From Sergeia podlipaevii (Eukaryota > Euglenozoa > Kinetoplastea > Trypanosomatida > Trypanosomatidae), in NCBI GenBank assembly GCA_030849805.1, contig JASANZ010001846.1, positions 1-19,203 of the forward strand: 19,203 bases of DNA, in the 5' to 3' direction. Positions 8,725 through 17,919 of this stretch are shown here, piece by piece. The notes below the pieces were generated by a model. That model did no database searches. It was given only the letters and a program-made list of their open reading frames with translations, and was not told the DNA's origin. The position numbers were made by a program, and so were the translations under genes. Position 1 is the stretch's first letter, and each line of letters opens with the position of its first letter.

Positions 8725-11700
8725 CTTTCTGTTGTTGTTGTTGTTGTTTGATGATTAGCACAATTGAAATGTTTTTTTTGTCTTATTTCTATTTATATAT
8801 ATATATATATATTTTTTCTATCAAAAGTCTATGTTGCTGTTGCCTTACTTTGATGAGGTGTATATGCCTCGCCTCATTCTTTTTTTCTTTTAGGGGGGAG
8901 AGCTTTATATATATTTATATATACGTTTGTACCGCTTTTATTTTTTTATTTTGCTGTTTTATATGCTTTATGCTTTCTTTTTTTTTGTTGTTACTATGTT
9001 ACTCTATAACATCTGCTTTTCTTCGTGCTTTTTTTTTAAAGGGTTGATTGCCGAGTAAATATCGAAAAGTTGATTGTTTGTGATTGCTGTAGCACTGGTG
9101 GCGGTGGTTTATATCTTTATGCACGTGTCCGCGATTTTTTTTGATTTAAAAAAAAAAAAACGAAAAAAAAGAATAACGCCTTCTTTTGCTTTGCTGTCTG
9201 TTTTTCATTCTTGTATATATACATGCTATTGTTTATTGTCCTTTGTTCAACTCGCGGGTGTGATTCGGTACTGTGTAGAGTACATATATATATATATATT
9301 TGAAGAGGCGGGGGAGAAAGGCAGGATGAATATGGTTTTACTACAATTTTCTTTATATTGGGCAGCCGCATGGCTCCACCTTTTTTTTGTTATTTATATA
9401 TATATATATTTAGTTACTACTATTACTGCGATAATTATTGTTTTACAACTGTGGTCGAACTAGTTTTGAAAAAAAAAAAGAAACAACAACAACAAAAAAA
9501 AAAAGAAGCCAGTGAGAAGGATAGAGATACTTTTATTTTGAAAACTAATAGTGAAAAGATTGATTGTGGCTACAATCACCCCCCTTTAACCTTTCTGTTC
9601 ACTTGCTCTCATCACGCGTAAATTTCTTTTTTTTTTCTTCCAGCTATATTGAGGGAAAGAAAACAATCGCACGTATGTTTGTACATTCACACATACAAAA
9701 ACATTTACACAAACACTTATTTTTCATATCTATCTCGACTTACCTCCACTATATGTGCTCGCCCCTCAGAACTAGTCACAGTAAAGACAGTCATTTACAA
9801 ATAAAAATACTATTAGGTGATACAACGTATGTTGATCCTGTTATGGCATACTTCCCTTCATTCATACGTTTGCTCCTGTTCATTCCAGAAAAGGTCTTCT
9901 TTTTTTTTCTTTTTTTGAGTTGATTCCCGAGATGATTAGGGACGGCGCAGTTCATTGCTTTGTAAGAGGCGTATTTCCACTTTTGATGATATCCTTCTCT
10001 CTTGTATACGTCTATTCCCTCTCTCTTTCTCTCTCATTTTCTTTTTTTTCTTTTTTTTCGTTAGCCTCAACCGAATTATTTTTGCTACATCATATTATAT
10101 ATATTAGTTTTTTTTTTAGTTTTTTCCTTTTTGAAGCAGTCATTCTGAAAGCGTGTACTTTCCATCAAGCAACTCATTCTAGTAGATATATATATATATA
10201 TATGCTTGGATCTATCTACAAATATGAATGCCCTTCTCTTTTTCTCTCCGTGTCGCTGGTTGTCAGTTGGTTCTAGCAAGTGAGAAATAGGAACACGGAT
10301 GAACGGGTTTATTTCTTTCTTATTTATTTACTTAATGCATTATTGAGGCTCTCAGTGAAGAATTACATATCACATTTTTTTTTGGTCGCCAGGAGATCTA
10401 TCTATCTAAGTCCTAACTGTAAGAGTGGTGCTACCGCCACACCCACAACAACTATTATTGTCCATAATTGAAACGGAACCGAGAAGTATCTGTGTGCTAG
10501 CTCTCCCTTCCATGTAAGTCTGTATAGATGCACAGTAGTAGCAACATGCGGAAACTATGATCCCCCCCCCCACACCCTGAGCTTCATCCCCTACTCTGGA
10601 TGAAAGGGGGAAGTGATGGTGTCACACTTCCCATGCCGTAAAAAAACAAAAGAAATCCCACTTCATCTTTCTCTCATTCCCACCCCCAGTGGTGGCAGTT
10701 AATGTCATGCCGCTGTGGTGATGGCTGCCTTGGTTACACAAAGGCGGATATTGCGTCTTGACTATCTCTCTACATGTCGCAAACATGACTTGTTTTTCTC
10801 ATCCTTCTCCCCTATCTGCAATTTAGGAATTCTAGGACACTGAAGAGATAGCATATATATATTGCTTATATACGCACGTGTGTACGTGTGTGCGCGTGCT
10901 TCGTTGCATTTCGTTTCCCATCTGTCTCTAATTTTTTTTTTCCATAGTACCTATTTTCAACTTGTGATACTGTTATCATTATTTCTTTTCTGAAGATTTA
11001 CATCTACACATACGCACCCACAGGAACATACATAAACACATACGTACACACATACAAACATACAGAAAAAAAAAAAAGAAATATAGAAAGAAAGAGAGAG
11101 AGAGAGGTACTCATCCACCACACGCTTCACGCGAGAACAAAGATTCTTATCTTTTAGTTCTTTTTTTTTCTTTGTTATTGTTGCAGCTTTTTTTTTTTAC
11201 GATTTTGATCTATTGACTGTTGCAGTTCACTTTATTACTGAACGATATATATATTTTTTTGTTTCTTTTTTTTTTTTTGCTTTAATAAAATGTTATACAC
11301 GAGAAACAACAAATAAGAAGAAAAACAATCAAGTTGAGTGCTGTTTTTGTTGTTGCTTTTTTTTTTCTCTTCTGTATATTTGGAGAAAGGGCCGATCATT
11401 ACAACAATTGCTAGTAAGCAGCAGGGTTTGAAAGCAAAAGCTCTCCAGATCTTTTTTTTTAGTGTTTGCTGTTGATAACGAACTTCTATTTGTTTTTTTT
11501 GTTGTTGCTGTTTTTGTTTTTTTGCGGGAGAACAAAATCTAGAAAGAGAGGGAAGGCCAACTTCCCTCAACTCCCTGCCGTAGGTGTCATTTACTATTTA
11601 GCAAAAAAAAAAGTAGAAAATAAAGAAAGAAAGAAGGAAGAAAGAAGAAGATATATATATATATATATATCACACACGCAAAGTCACTTTTTTTGTTTTT

Positions 11701-11801
11701 GTTTTTATTTTTGTTGGTAGAAGTGGAGGTTTTTCTGCTTTTCTTTTTTCTTTTTTTGATACACGGCAGCTATCGGTTGCATTACTTTACATATATATAT
11801 A
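8725..11801. other. Long intergenic region / 3' UTR of gene 1, no gene seen
   Basis: About 3 kb without a supportable gene. Just after the stop codon there is a GTT repeat (about 8730-8749). TA runs follow at 8794-8812, 9284-9299, 9394-9409, 10186-10203, 11651-11670 and 11791-11801, with many T or A homopolymers. Open frames here give poly-Phe/Leu/Tyr-Ile or Lys-rich translations. Much of it is probably gene 1 3' UTR, since trypanosomatid poly(A) sites usually lie a few hundred bases upstream of the next splice acceptor; that would make a UTR of up to about 3 kb. AU-rich sequence of this kind often carries mRNA stability signals in these organisms, but no specific element is identified. The patch at about 10430-10800 is less repetitive than the rest and contains two hairpins, listed separately. 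No spliced-leader RNA gene or tRNA was recognised. Confidence 0.7.
10562..10632. other. Two adjacent perfect hairpins in the intergenic spacer
   Basis: Stem 1 is TTCATCC (10583-10589) paired with GGATGAA (10598-10604) around an 8-nt loop. Stem 2 is GGGAAGTG (10608-10615) paired with CACTTCCC (10625-10632) around a 9-nt loop. A C10 run (10562-10571) lies just upstream and could alternatively pair with the G5 run at 10606-10610. The stems are directly visible. Whether they form in an RNA, and whether that RNA is a UTR or a separate small RNA, is unknown. Similarity to kinetoplastid snoRNA boxes is too weak to name one. Confidence 0.45.
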
Positions 11802-11826
11802 TTCTTTTTTCTTTTTCTTATATCAG
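11802..11826 (+). promoter_or_regulatory. Candidate upstream trans-splice acceptor for gene 2
   Basis: A T/C tract immediately followed by TATATCAG puts an AG at 11825-11826. There is no ATG at all between 11827 and 12154, so a transcript spliced here would have an AUG-free leader of about 328 nt and still initiate at the gene 2 ATG at 12155. It is an alternative or additional acceptor to the one at 12134-12135. Confidence 0.4.
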
Positions 11827-12065
11827 CCAAGAGACTGCGGGAGCGGCGCAAGACGCTGAAGGGAGAACACTAGCCCTCAGTGCAATATCATTACTATTGC
11901 TATCACTAAGGGGATCTCTCTCTTCCAGTACATACGTACACGCCTCTTCAACGTATATAGTGGGAAAAAGAAACGGAAAAGTGGTGGGAGGGGGAGGAGG
12001 AGGACAAGTCTGCAAATCCAGCGTAAAAAAGGAAAGAAACTAACAAAAAGGTACACACTTCTAAG

Positions 12066-12135
12066 TGTTATTGCAGACATTTTATTGCTTTTATTTATTC
12101 TATTTTTATTTATTATTATTATTATTGCTTTTCAG
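12066..12135 (+). promoter_or_regulatory. Probable main trans-splice acceptor of gene 2 (pyrimidine tract + TTTTCAG)
   Basis: A long T-rich tract, including a TTA/ATT repeat, ends in GCTTTTCAG with AG at 12134-12135. This is the closest thing to a textbook acceptor in the window. The resulting leader is only about 19 nt and very G-rich (G8 run at 12143-12150). Use of this site would exclude the GTG-initiated upstream extension of the frame from 12065, which supports the ATG at 12155 as the true start. Confidence 0.6.
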
Positions 12136-12154
12136 TGGTGGTGGGGGGGGAGGC

Positions 12155-15100
12155 ATGGGAGCCCTTCCTAGCCGCGAAACTCATGAAGCCCCCGCCTCAC
12201 TCTTCTTTGCGAACTGTAGTGGTCGCGTGCTCGTTCGTCTACCTCTCACACCCCATTTCTTTCCAAGCGCTTCGTCCTCGCCATTCCAGCAGATTTTTCA
12301 CATTCGCGAAAATCAATCGTGTAAGTACAACTTTGACATCAGCGATCTTGAAGGCTTCACTAACGATGAGGACGCTATTCAACAATTCCGTGCCTCACGC
12401 AATGAGGAGTGGGGGGAGGAGGCCCGCGAGGTCGACCCAAGCGTATCCTACTACGATTGTGAAGAAATCGCTTCTCGCTTGACAAGCGCGGCAAACGTAA
12501 TAACACGCAGAGATTGCATTAAGCAGGAGGAGGACGAGGTGGACAAGGATGCCGAAGTGCATCATCATCAGCGCGATCACCTACGAGACGATGAAGCTGC
12601 CTACTTTCAATACATTTCCGAGCATCAGCAACGGAAGCAAGCACCACCGTTCGCTGTGTGCGGGAGTGAAGCGCTGTATAAGGCGCTTGTATTAAACAGC
12701 TGCATGGGGCACATGATCGACACCGACGCCGAGATGCGCGAGATTTACGACCAGGAAGTGCAATGGCGTGCCGCGCACGCCCGCCGTCGTCACCGTCTGC
12801 ATCAACGGCAGGGAAAGCGGAATCGCAAACATGAGTGGCAGCAGCGTTCTGGACAAGAAGGACGTGAAGACGAAAATATAGCGGAAGGCGAAGTTGTGGG
12901 TGGCGGAACGCACGTGGGAAGAGAGAGTGAGAGGGACGACGATTACGTTCAAGACGGAGGCGGCAGTGATGACGATAACATCAGCAATAGTGATGAAGAG
13001 GAGGGGGATATACCTCCCCCTCCACGTGAGTGGCTGCGGCCGCTGCCAGAAGCGCTTGCGGTGTGTTTGACCTTGGAGGAGGAACACGTGGCCCGAGAGA
13101 CCTATTACCGCACCGCCGCTCAGAAACAGCAACAGGTCGAAGTCAAGGAGACGGACGCTGCTGCCGCTGAGACCGCATCGACGACAGTACCGCCACCGCC
13201 TTCAATAGATGACCTCCTCGCACACTCGTGTGGCACTGCAGCAGAAGCAGATACACAGCACAGCAGTCTCCCTTCCAGCAAGGTAGACAATGATAACCCT
13301 CACAGCGATCGTGCTCAAGAAGAAGAAGAAGAAGAAGGAGGAGGTCATGCTGCTTCCAGCGCAGATGTCGCAACCACCATACCGCCAAACACGGAGGCGA
13401 TGGATCCAGAAGCCAAAACTGCCTATCTTTTAAATCGCTTCAAACAACACCATTTTGCCTTTGAAAGCGTCGATGCTTACAAGGATGGTCGCACGCACCT
13501 GGTTGAGGAAAATGGTGTTCTCTACGTCTTTGCCTATCGCAAGCCGCCACAGAAGCCTGAGGGGACGGCGACAGCAACGGCACCAACGCCACCCTCCTGC
13601 AGCACAACCACGGCGCCACAGCTCGCACACGCTGCTTTAGCGCACTCCATGTGCAACAAGGTAGAAGAAGGTGGTGTTGGTGGTAGTGGTGCTGTAGACC
13701 TTACAGATGCCAGTGCAGGCACTGCCGCCGCCGCGGCTGTCTGCCCCTCAGCGGCAACAACGAGCTCATGTGCTTCATTCTGTACTTCCTGCAGCTGCCA
13801 GCAATCTGCCTCGCGCCTTCCGCCAGTCAAAAGCTTAAACAACATACTTGACATGGCCGCTGGTAGATATAGCTCTACAGAAATGATGATGGGTGAGGCG
13901 AGGCCATCCAACTCTTTTGGGGGTGAAACGGCAAGTCAAGTAACAAAGACGGTAGCAGCAGTGGCCTTGACTCCTGTTGAGGAACAAGAAGGCAGCGGCA
14001 GCAGCGTGTCACCGTCGGCACTACAGCAACAGCAGCAGCATATAGATAGCAACGTAAGCGCTGAGAGCACGACCTTACAGCAGCAACAGCAACAACAGCC
14101 TGTGAAGTATCTACAAAAGCTTCTCTGGCCTTCATCGGCCGAGGGTGGACCTCCGGAGTTTGTGCTTCCCATCACTCCGGTAAGAATTGTCGGCGTAGAA
14201 GGGGCAATGCCAACGCAGGTGCGAGGGCCAGCACGGTTCAGGCGAATCATCCACGACGATCTCATCCTCCGCCATGATAATACGGCATTCAGGACGGAAA
14301 TGGTGAGCACGGAGGGCGGCGATTTCAACTGGCTTCACTATACCAATGCGGATGGCGATAATGCAGAAGACGAGGAATGTGACTTGGAAGAGGAAATGGA
14401 CCTCACGCCTGACCAGCTGCCCGCTGTCTCCCGCTACATCCGCTTTGTTGACCTTTCCGTGGGAGAGAAAATTCTCAACCGCGCCGGTTTGCTTGGTATT
14501 TTTACGTTTCGGCATGTTTGTATTGCCGCCGGGCTCCCAGATGTCATTGCGCGTCCCTCATGGACCTTGATCCCACTGGGTAACATCCCTCTTCTTCAAT
14601 TGGTGCGCGAAATATCGTTTCGTCTCGATGTCGCTGCCGCGGAAGTCGATGCTGGGGATACTCGCCTCCAGCAGGCCCTAGGGACTACTGAAAAGGAAAA
14701 CAACTTTGCTCTCTACGTGAACAATCTTGGCATGGTCTTTAAAAAGATGAATCCACCAGAGAAATCGAAGAAGTCACACGCGGCGGCGGCACAACAAGAA
14801 CCGGTACTGACACCAGAACAGAACGAAACAATAAGTAGGCCCACTGAGGAGGAAGGGCAGGCTTTTACGCCCTGCTCCTGTGATGATATCCAATCAGACT
14901 CACAATCACAATCACTACCATCACCACCACCACCATATGGAACCCTCTATGCGGACGCGCTCACCGAGAACTGCGGGCTCACCACAATACGTGGCCGACA
15001 TCTGCTGCTGCGCATCACCTCTAGAAGGATGCGCACACTCTTTTTCTATCTCTCCCAGGCAGCGGTGCCGCTCTACATTGGGAACTACATCGCCGGGAGG

Positions 15101-17857
15101 GACTACACGTTCACTGGGCTTGAGTATGGCGGTAAAGTGCGCTTAGATTACCAAGTTGAGGGCTCGGGTAAGAAGAATGAAATGGTAGAGGAGAAGGGTG
15201 GAGAAGGCGAGACAGCGGCATCGGTGTGGTTCAAGGAGGGCCTACAGCACATGCCGGCTCCACCATCGTTGGACAACGTGGAAGCGGGAAAGGAAAAAGT
15301 CTTCGTGGCTGTATGCCCGCATCCACAGGCGCCACCTTCCTCGAGAGCACACGTGGCAGCTTCTCAGCTCCTCCTGTCTGCCATACATTCTTCTGTTACT
15401 GCGATTAGCAGTGGCAGCGGTAAAGAGGATGGCGACAGTAACGATCGGCAAAAACAAAAACAGAATCGAGGAGAAGAAGCTGCGCACATGATTGCGTGTT
15501 ACAAGAAGCAAGAGCAAGAGGCGAAGGAGAACGGTTACGTCTCGTCCTACCCACCCGACACCTTCCGCGATGGTGATCTCATCTATTTTAACGTTGCGAC
15601 ACGACGCTGGGACCACGTGCGGTCGTTGACCCCGATCGACGCGTGCGCTGTGGGGTTGTTGCGCGATGGCACAACGCTGGAAAACGACACTATCATTAAG
15701 GCTGCATTAGAACGGAAGCAACTACAACTACAAGCACTATTGAAGCATACACACCTACCAGAGGGAGAACTTCGCAGCAACGGGCCTGGGGACCCTTGCG
15801 TAGTCGCAAAAGGCTACTCGAGTGAAAAACCGCTCTTCCAGCGCTATCTGCACTACCCTCTGGGTGAAGCGAGCACAAACAGCACCGTCGTAACGTTCTG
15901 CAGGGACACAACAGCAGCAGCAGCAGCAAGCGGCGGCCCCGGTGGCGCCAGCGGACGGGGAACGATGCGAGCTCAATGGCTAGCTCATCGATACGGTACT
16001 GTTTGCGCTGGCAGCATGCTAAGCGCAACGGCGCTTTGTGAGCTTGTACTGCGATCCATTAAGAAGATCCTTGCCGCCGCGCAGTTTGAAAACAAGGACG
16101 ACGCGGGATGGATGCTGCGTGCACCGCTGCCGTGTTCTTCACTATGGAAGCAGAGCCACCAGGCACGTGTGACTCCCGCTGCTGTGTCTACTATTTGGGG
16201 GGGCACAGATACGGAAGGTTCTATGAGCACGGCGGATACCACTGCAATGTCACAGGCGCCATCCGACGGCGCGGATGATGCTGCTGGAGAGGGAGGAACC
16301 GACGGGGAGGGTGAAGTAAGCATGATGACTACGAATTCTTCTCAAGGTGGTATGAACATGTGCAGCAGTATCGCCACCGCAGCGTACGTGAGTGCCTTGG
16401 CAATCAGCAGACTGTTTCAAGGCTCCACGCTGATACAGTGTCGTCGATACTTCATATGGAGTTACCTATATGATGGTGAGTGCTTTTTTTATGGATGCAT
16501 CCCGAAATTTGTGAAGGAACTACAGAGACGTCGCAAAGCAAAAGGCAAAGGAGGAGGAGGAGGAGGAGGAGTCATCGTCGCCGCTGGTGGTGGTGGTGGT
16601 AGTGTGGCGACAGACATGGATCGTGTGGTCCCAATAACCAGTGCTACCGTCATCACGCGCACCTCCCATGGAAATTGTGAAGTGCGAGAAGCGCAGACGC
16701 ACGTCGGGGACACTACTGCAGCTGATGCTGCCTCTGCGCAAGCAAGTCGTGCCGGTGCTGGTGCAGGTACTGTCAGTGACAAGAAGGCAAAGCGGGGCAC
16801 TCAAGCTGAAATGACGAATAAAAAGACTTTGTCTTCAAAGCAGTTCATGAAGCGTAGTACCAACCACAACAGCAAGAAGAGTAACAGCAAGAAGAGCAAC
16901 AGCAGCAGCAAGGGAGAAAGCAATGGTGAGGACATGAATAAAGACATCACTGCTGCGGTGGTAAGCATGCAAGCTCCAGCGACAAGAGAAAGAGAAGGAG
17001 AAGAACCGTCTCCTACTTCTAAGCAGCAACAGCAGCATGAAAAAAAAGATGAAAGCGCGACAGTGGGCCCCCCTGCGGCGTGCGCAGGAGGGCCTGGGGA
17101 GATGACTGTGCTGCCCGCACCTTTACATAGCGAGAACGCAGCAGCGGAAGCAGAGACACGAACAACAGCCGCAACAGCGGCGACGACATGCAAAGACAAT
17201 GATGACATCAGCAGAAGCAACAACATGTCGGACGATGTCAACAGGAACAGTATTATGACTTACAGCAACAACAATACACACAGCAGCTACGTGTGCAGTG
17301 GGAGTGAGAGGGAAAAGAAAAACCAGGAGCGTCTTCCTCGCCGTGATAGCGGCTCGAAGCAGCAGGCATCACGTGGAACCCAGAAATACCAAAAGCAAAG
17401 GCAGATGTTCTCTGAGCCCCTTCCTTCATTCATTGAGCGAGAAGTGCGAAGCCAAGCAGCTGCGGCCGAGGCATCAGCGACAGCTATGATGGTGGTTAGT
17501 ACCGCAAAGTATAGCAGTAATACGACTGATGATGTAACAGGGGGCATTGTGGCGAGTCATCAGGCGCGTGAGGGCCCGCCATGGCACGAGCTCAACACAA
17601 ACCAACCCCCACACGTGCCACCTAGTCCCAGTCATCCTCGTCCTTTCTCTTCCTTGTCATCAGGACCTGCGACAACATCCAATCCCCCATCCAACTGGCT
17701 CTACAGGAACTACCACAGACATCACTACTACCCACTGCCGTGTGTCGTGTCGGCTACGCCGTCGTACAAGACGAACTCATTCTTTAACTCTTTCCCACCG
17801 CCATCTCAGCAACAGCAGCAGCAGCATCCGAGACAAGGAGAAAGAGGTTCGACATGA
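12155..17857 (+). CDS. Paralogue of gene 1, N-myristoylated-type protein ending at an in-frame TGA (gene 2, 1900 aa)
   Basis: The start is the first ATG after the splice acceptor and gives MGALPSRETHEAPAS, matching gene 1 at 11 of the first 15 residues and keeping the myristoylation pattern (G2, S6, basic residue 7). The frame is open further upstream, but only from a GTG and through the pyrimidine tract. Blocks shared with gene 1 lie at residues 1-60, 166-213, 290-327, 434-464 (YKDGRTHLVEENGVLYVFAY), 669-842 (VGEKIL.RA, AAGLP....SW), 942-998, 1126-1169 (RDGDLIYFN) and 1294-1466. The last block is interrupted by about 85 extra residues rich in Ser, Ala, Gly and acids before RRYFIW..LYDGECFFYG. 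Basic, Ser/Asn/Lys-rich and Gln-rich disorder follows. The classic RGG run of gene 1 is absent from this part. The TGA at 17855-17857 cuts the tail short compared with gene 1, and the frame continues beyond it. No function is known; a membrane-anchored scaffold is inference. Confidence 0.9.
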   Translation: MGALPSRETHEAPASLFFANCSGRVLVRLPLTPHFFPSASSSPFQQIFHIRENQSCKYNFDISDLEGFTNDEDAIQQFRASRNEEWGEEAREVDPSVSYYDCEEIASRLTSAANVITRRDCIKQEEDEVDKDAEVHHHQRDHLRDDEAAYFQYISEHQQRKQAPPFAVCGSEALYKALVLNSCMGHMIDTDAEMREIYDQEVQWRAAHARRRHRLHQRQGKRNRKHEWQQRSGQEGREDENIAEGEVVGGGTHVGRESERDDDYVQDGGGSDDDNISNSDEEEGDIPPPPREWLRPLPEALAVCLTLEEEHVARETYYRTAAQKQQQVEVKETDAAAAETASTTVPPPPSIDDLLAHSCGTAAEADTQHSSLPSSKVDNDNPHSDRAQEEEEEEGGGHAASSADVATTIPPNTEAMDPEAKTAYLLNRFKQHHFAFESVDAYKDGRTHLVEENGVLYVFAYRKPPQKPEGTATATAPTPPSCSTTTAPQLAHAALAHSMCNKVEEGGVGGSGAVDLTDASAGTAAAAAVCPSAATTSSCASFCTSCSCQQSASRLPPVKSLNNILDMAAGRYSSTEMMMGEARPSNSFGGETASQVTKTVAAVALTPVEEQEGSGSSVSPSALQQQQQHIDSNVSAESTTLQQQQQQQPVKYLQKLLWPSSAEGGPPEFVLPITPVRIVGVEGAMPTQVRGPARFRRIIHDDLILRHDNTAFRTEMVSTEGGDFNWLHYTNADGDNAEDEECDLEEEMDLTPDQLPAVSRYIRFVDLSVGEKILNRAGLLGIFTFRHVCIAAGLPDVIARPSWTLIPLGNIPLLQLVREISFRLDVAAAEVDAGDTRLQQALGTTEKENNFALYVNNLGMVFKKMNPPEKSKKSHAAAAQQEPVLTPEQNETISRPTEEEGQAFTPCSCDDIQSDSQSQSLPSPPPPYGTLYADALTENCGLTTIRGRHLLLRITSRRMRTLFFYLSQAAVPLYIGNYIAGRDYTFTGLEYGGKVRLDYQVEGSGKKNEMVEEKGGEGETAASVWFKEGLQHMPAPPSLDNVEAGKEKVFVAVCPHPQAPPSSRAHVAASQLLLSAIHSSVTAISSGSGKEDGDSNDRQKQKQNRGEEAAHMIACYKKQEQEAKENGYVSSYPPDTFRDGDLIYFNVATRRWDHVRSLTPIDACAVGLLRDGTTLENDTIIKAALERKQLQLQALLKHTHLPEGELRSNGPGDPCVVAKGYSSEKPLFQRYLHYPLGEASTNSTVVTFCRDTTAAAAASGGPGGASGRGTMRAQWLAHRYGTVCAGSMLSATALCELVLRSIKKILAAAQFENKDDAGWMLRAPLPCSSLWKQSHQARVTPAAVSTIWGGTDTEGSMSTADTTAMSQAPSDGADDAAGEGGTDGEGEVSMMTTNSSQGGMNMCSSIATAAYVSALAISRLFQGSTLIQCRRYFIWSYLYDGECFFYGCIPKFVKELQRRRKAKGKGGGGGGGVIVAAGGGGGSVATDMDRVVPITSATVITRTSHGNCEVREAQTHVGDTTAADAASAQASRAGAGAGTVSDKKAKRGTQAEMTNKKTLSSKQFMKRSTNHNSKKSNSKKSNSSSKGESNGEDMNKDITAAVVSMQAPATREREGEEPSPTSKQQQQHEKKDESATVGPPAACAGGPGEMTVLPAPLHSENAAAEAETRTTAATAATTCKDNDDISRSNNMSDDVNRNSIMTYSNNNTHSSYVCSGSEREKKNQERLPRRDSGSKQQASRGTQKYQKQRQMFSEPLPSFIEREVRSQAAAAEASATAMMVVSTAKYSSNTTDDVTGGIVASHQAREGPPWHELNTNQPPHVPPSPSHPRPFSSLSSGPATTSNPPSNWLYRNYHRHHYYPLPCVVSATPSYKTNSFFNSFPPPSQQQQQQHPRQGERGST

Positions 17858-17919
17858 TCGTCATTCATCATGGAAGCCACCGCACCACCACCACCACTGC
17901 CTGCGCGGAACCACGCTGA
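17854..17919 (+). other. Short out-of-frame ATG reading frame overlapping the gene 2 stop
   Basis: The gene 2 stop sits in the sequence ATGA, so an ATG at 17854 overlaps the TGA and opens a 21-codon frame ending in TGA at 17919. It would act as an upstream or overlapping frame for any transcript meant to start at the ATG at 17870. It is unlikely to encode a functional peptide (several His and Thr from CAC/ACC repeats), and is listed because it bears on how the downstream frame could be translated. Confidence 0.3.

Noticed and set aside
9564..9923. A 119-codon frame in the spacer, the least repetitive of those there
   Set aside because: It starts with TTG. The first ATG (9674) leaves only about 83 codons, including Phe runs from poly-T. 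No motif was recognised.
10500..10900. Spliced-leader RNA or tRNA gene in the less repetitive spacer patch
   Set aside because: No recognisable mini-exon sequence, tRNA A/B boxes or cloverleaf was found.
12065..12154. Hydrophobic N-terminal extension of gene 2 (Leu/Phe/Tyr-rich, then Gly6), resembling a signal anchor
   Set aside because: The frame there begins with GTG, not ATG, and the hydrophobic residues are the translation of the splice-site pyrimidine tract. The paralogue starts at the matching MGALPS.
17855..17857. Genetic code change or selenocysteine as the explanation for the TGA
   Set aside because: Gene 1 and gene 2 use TGG throughout and have no other in-frame TGA, which argues against reassignment of the Blastocrithidia kind. 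The TGA lies in disordered low-complexity sequence with no redox motif, so selenocysteine is unlikely, although a SECIS search was not run.
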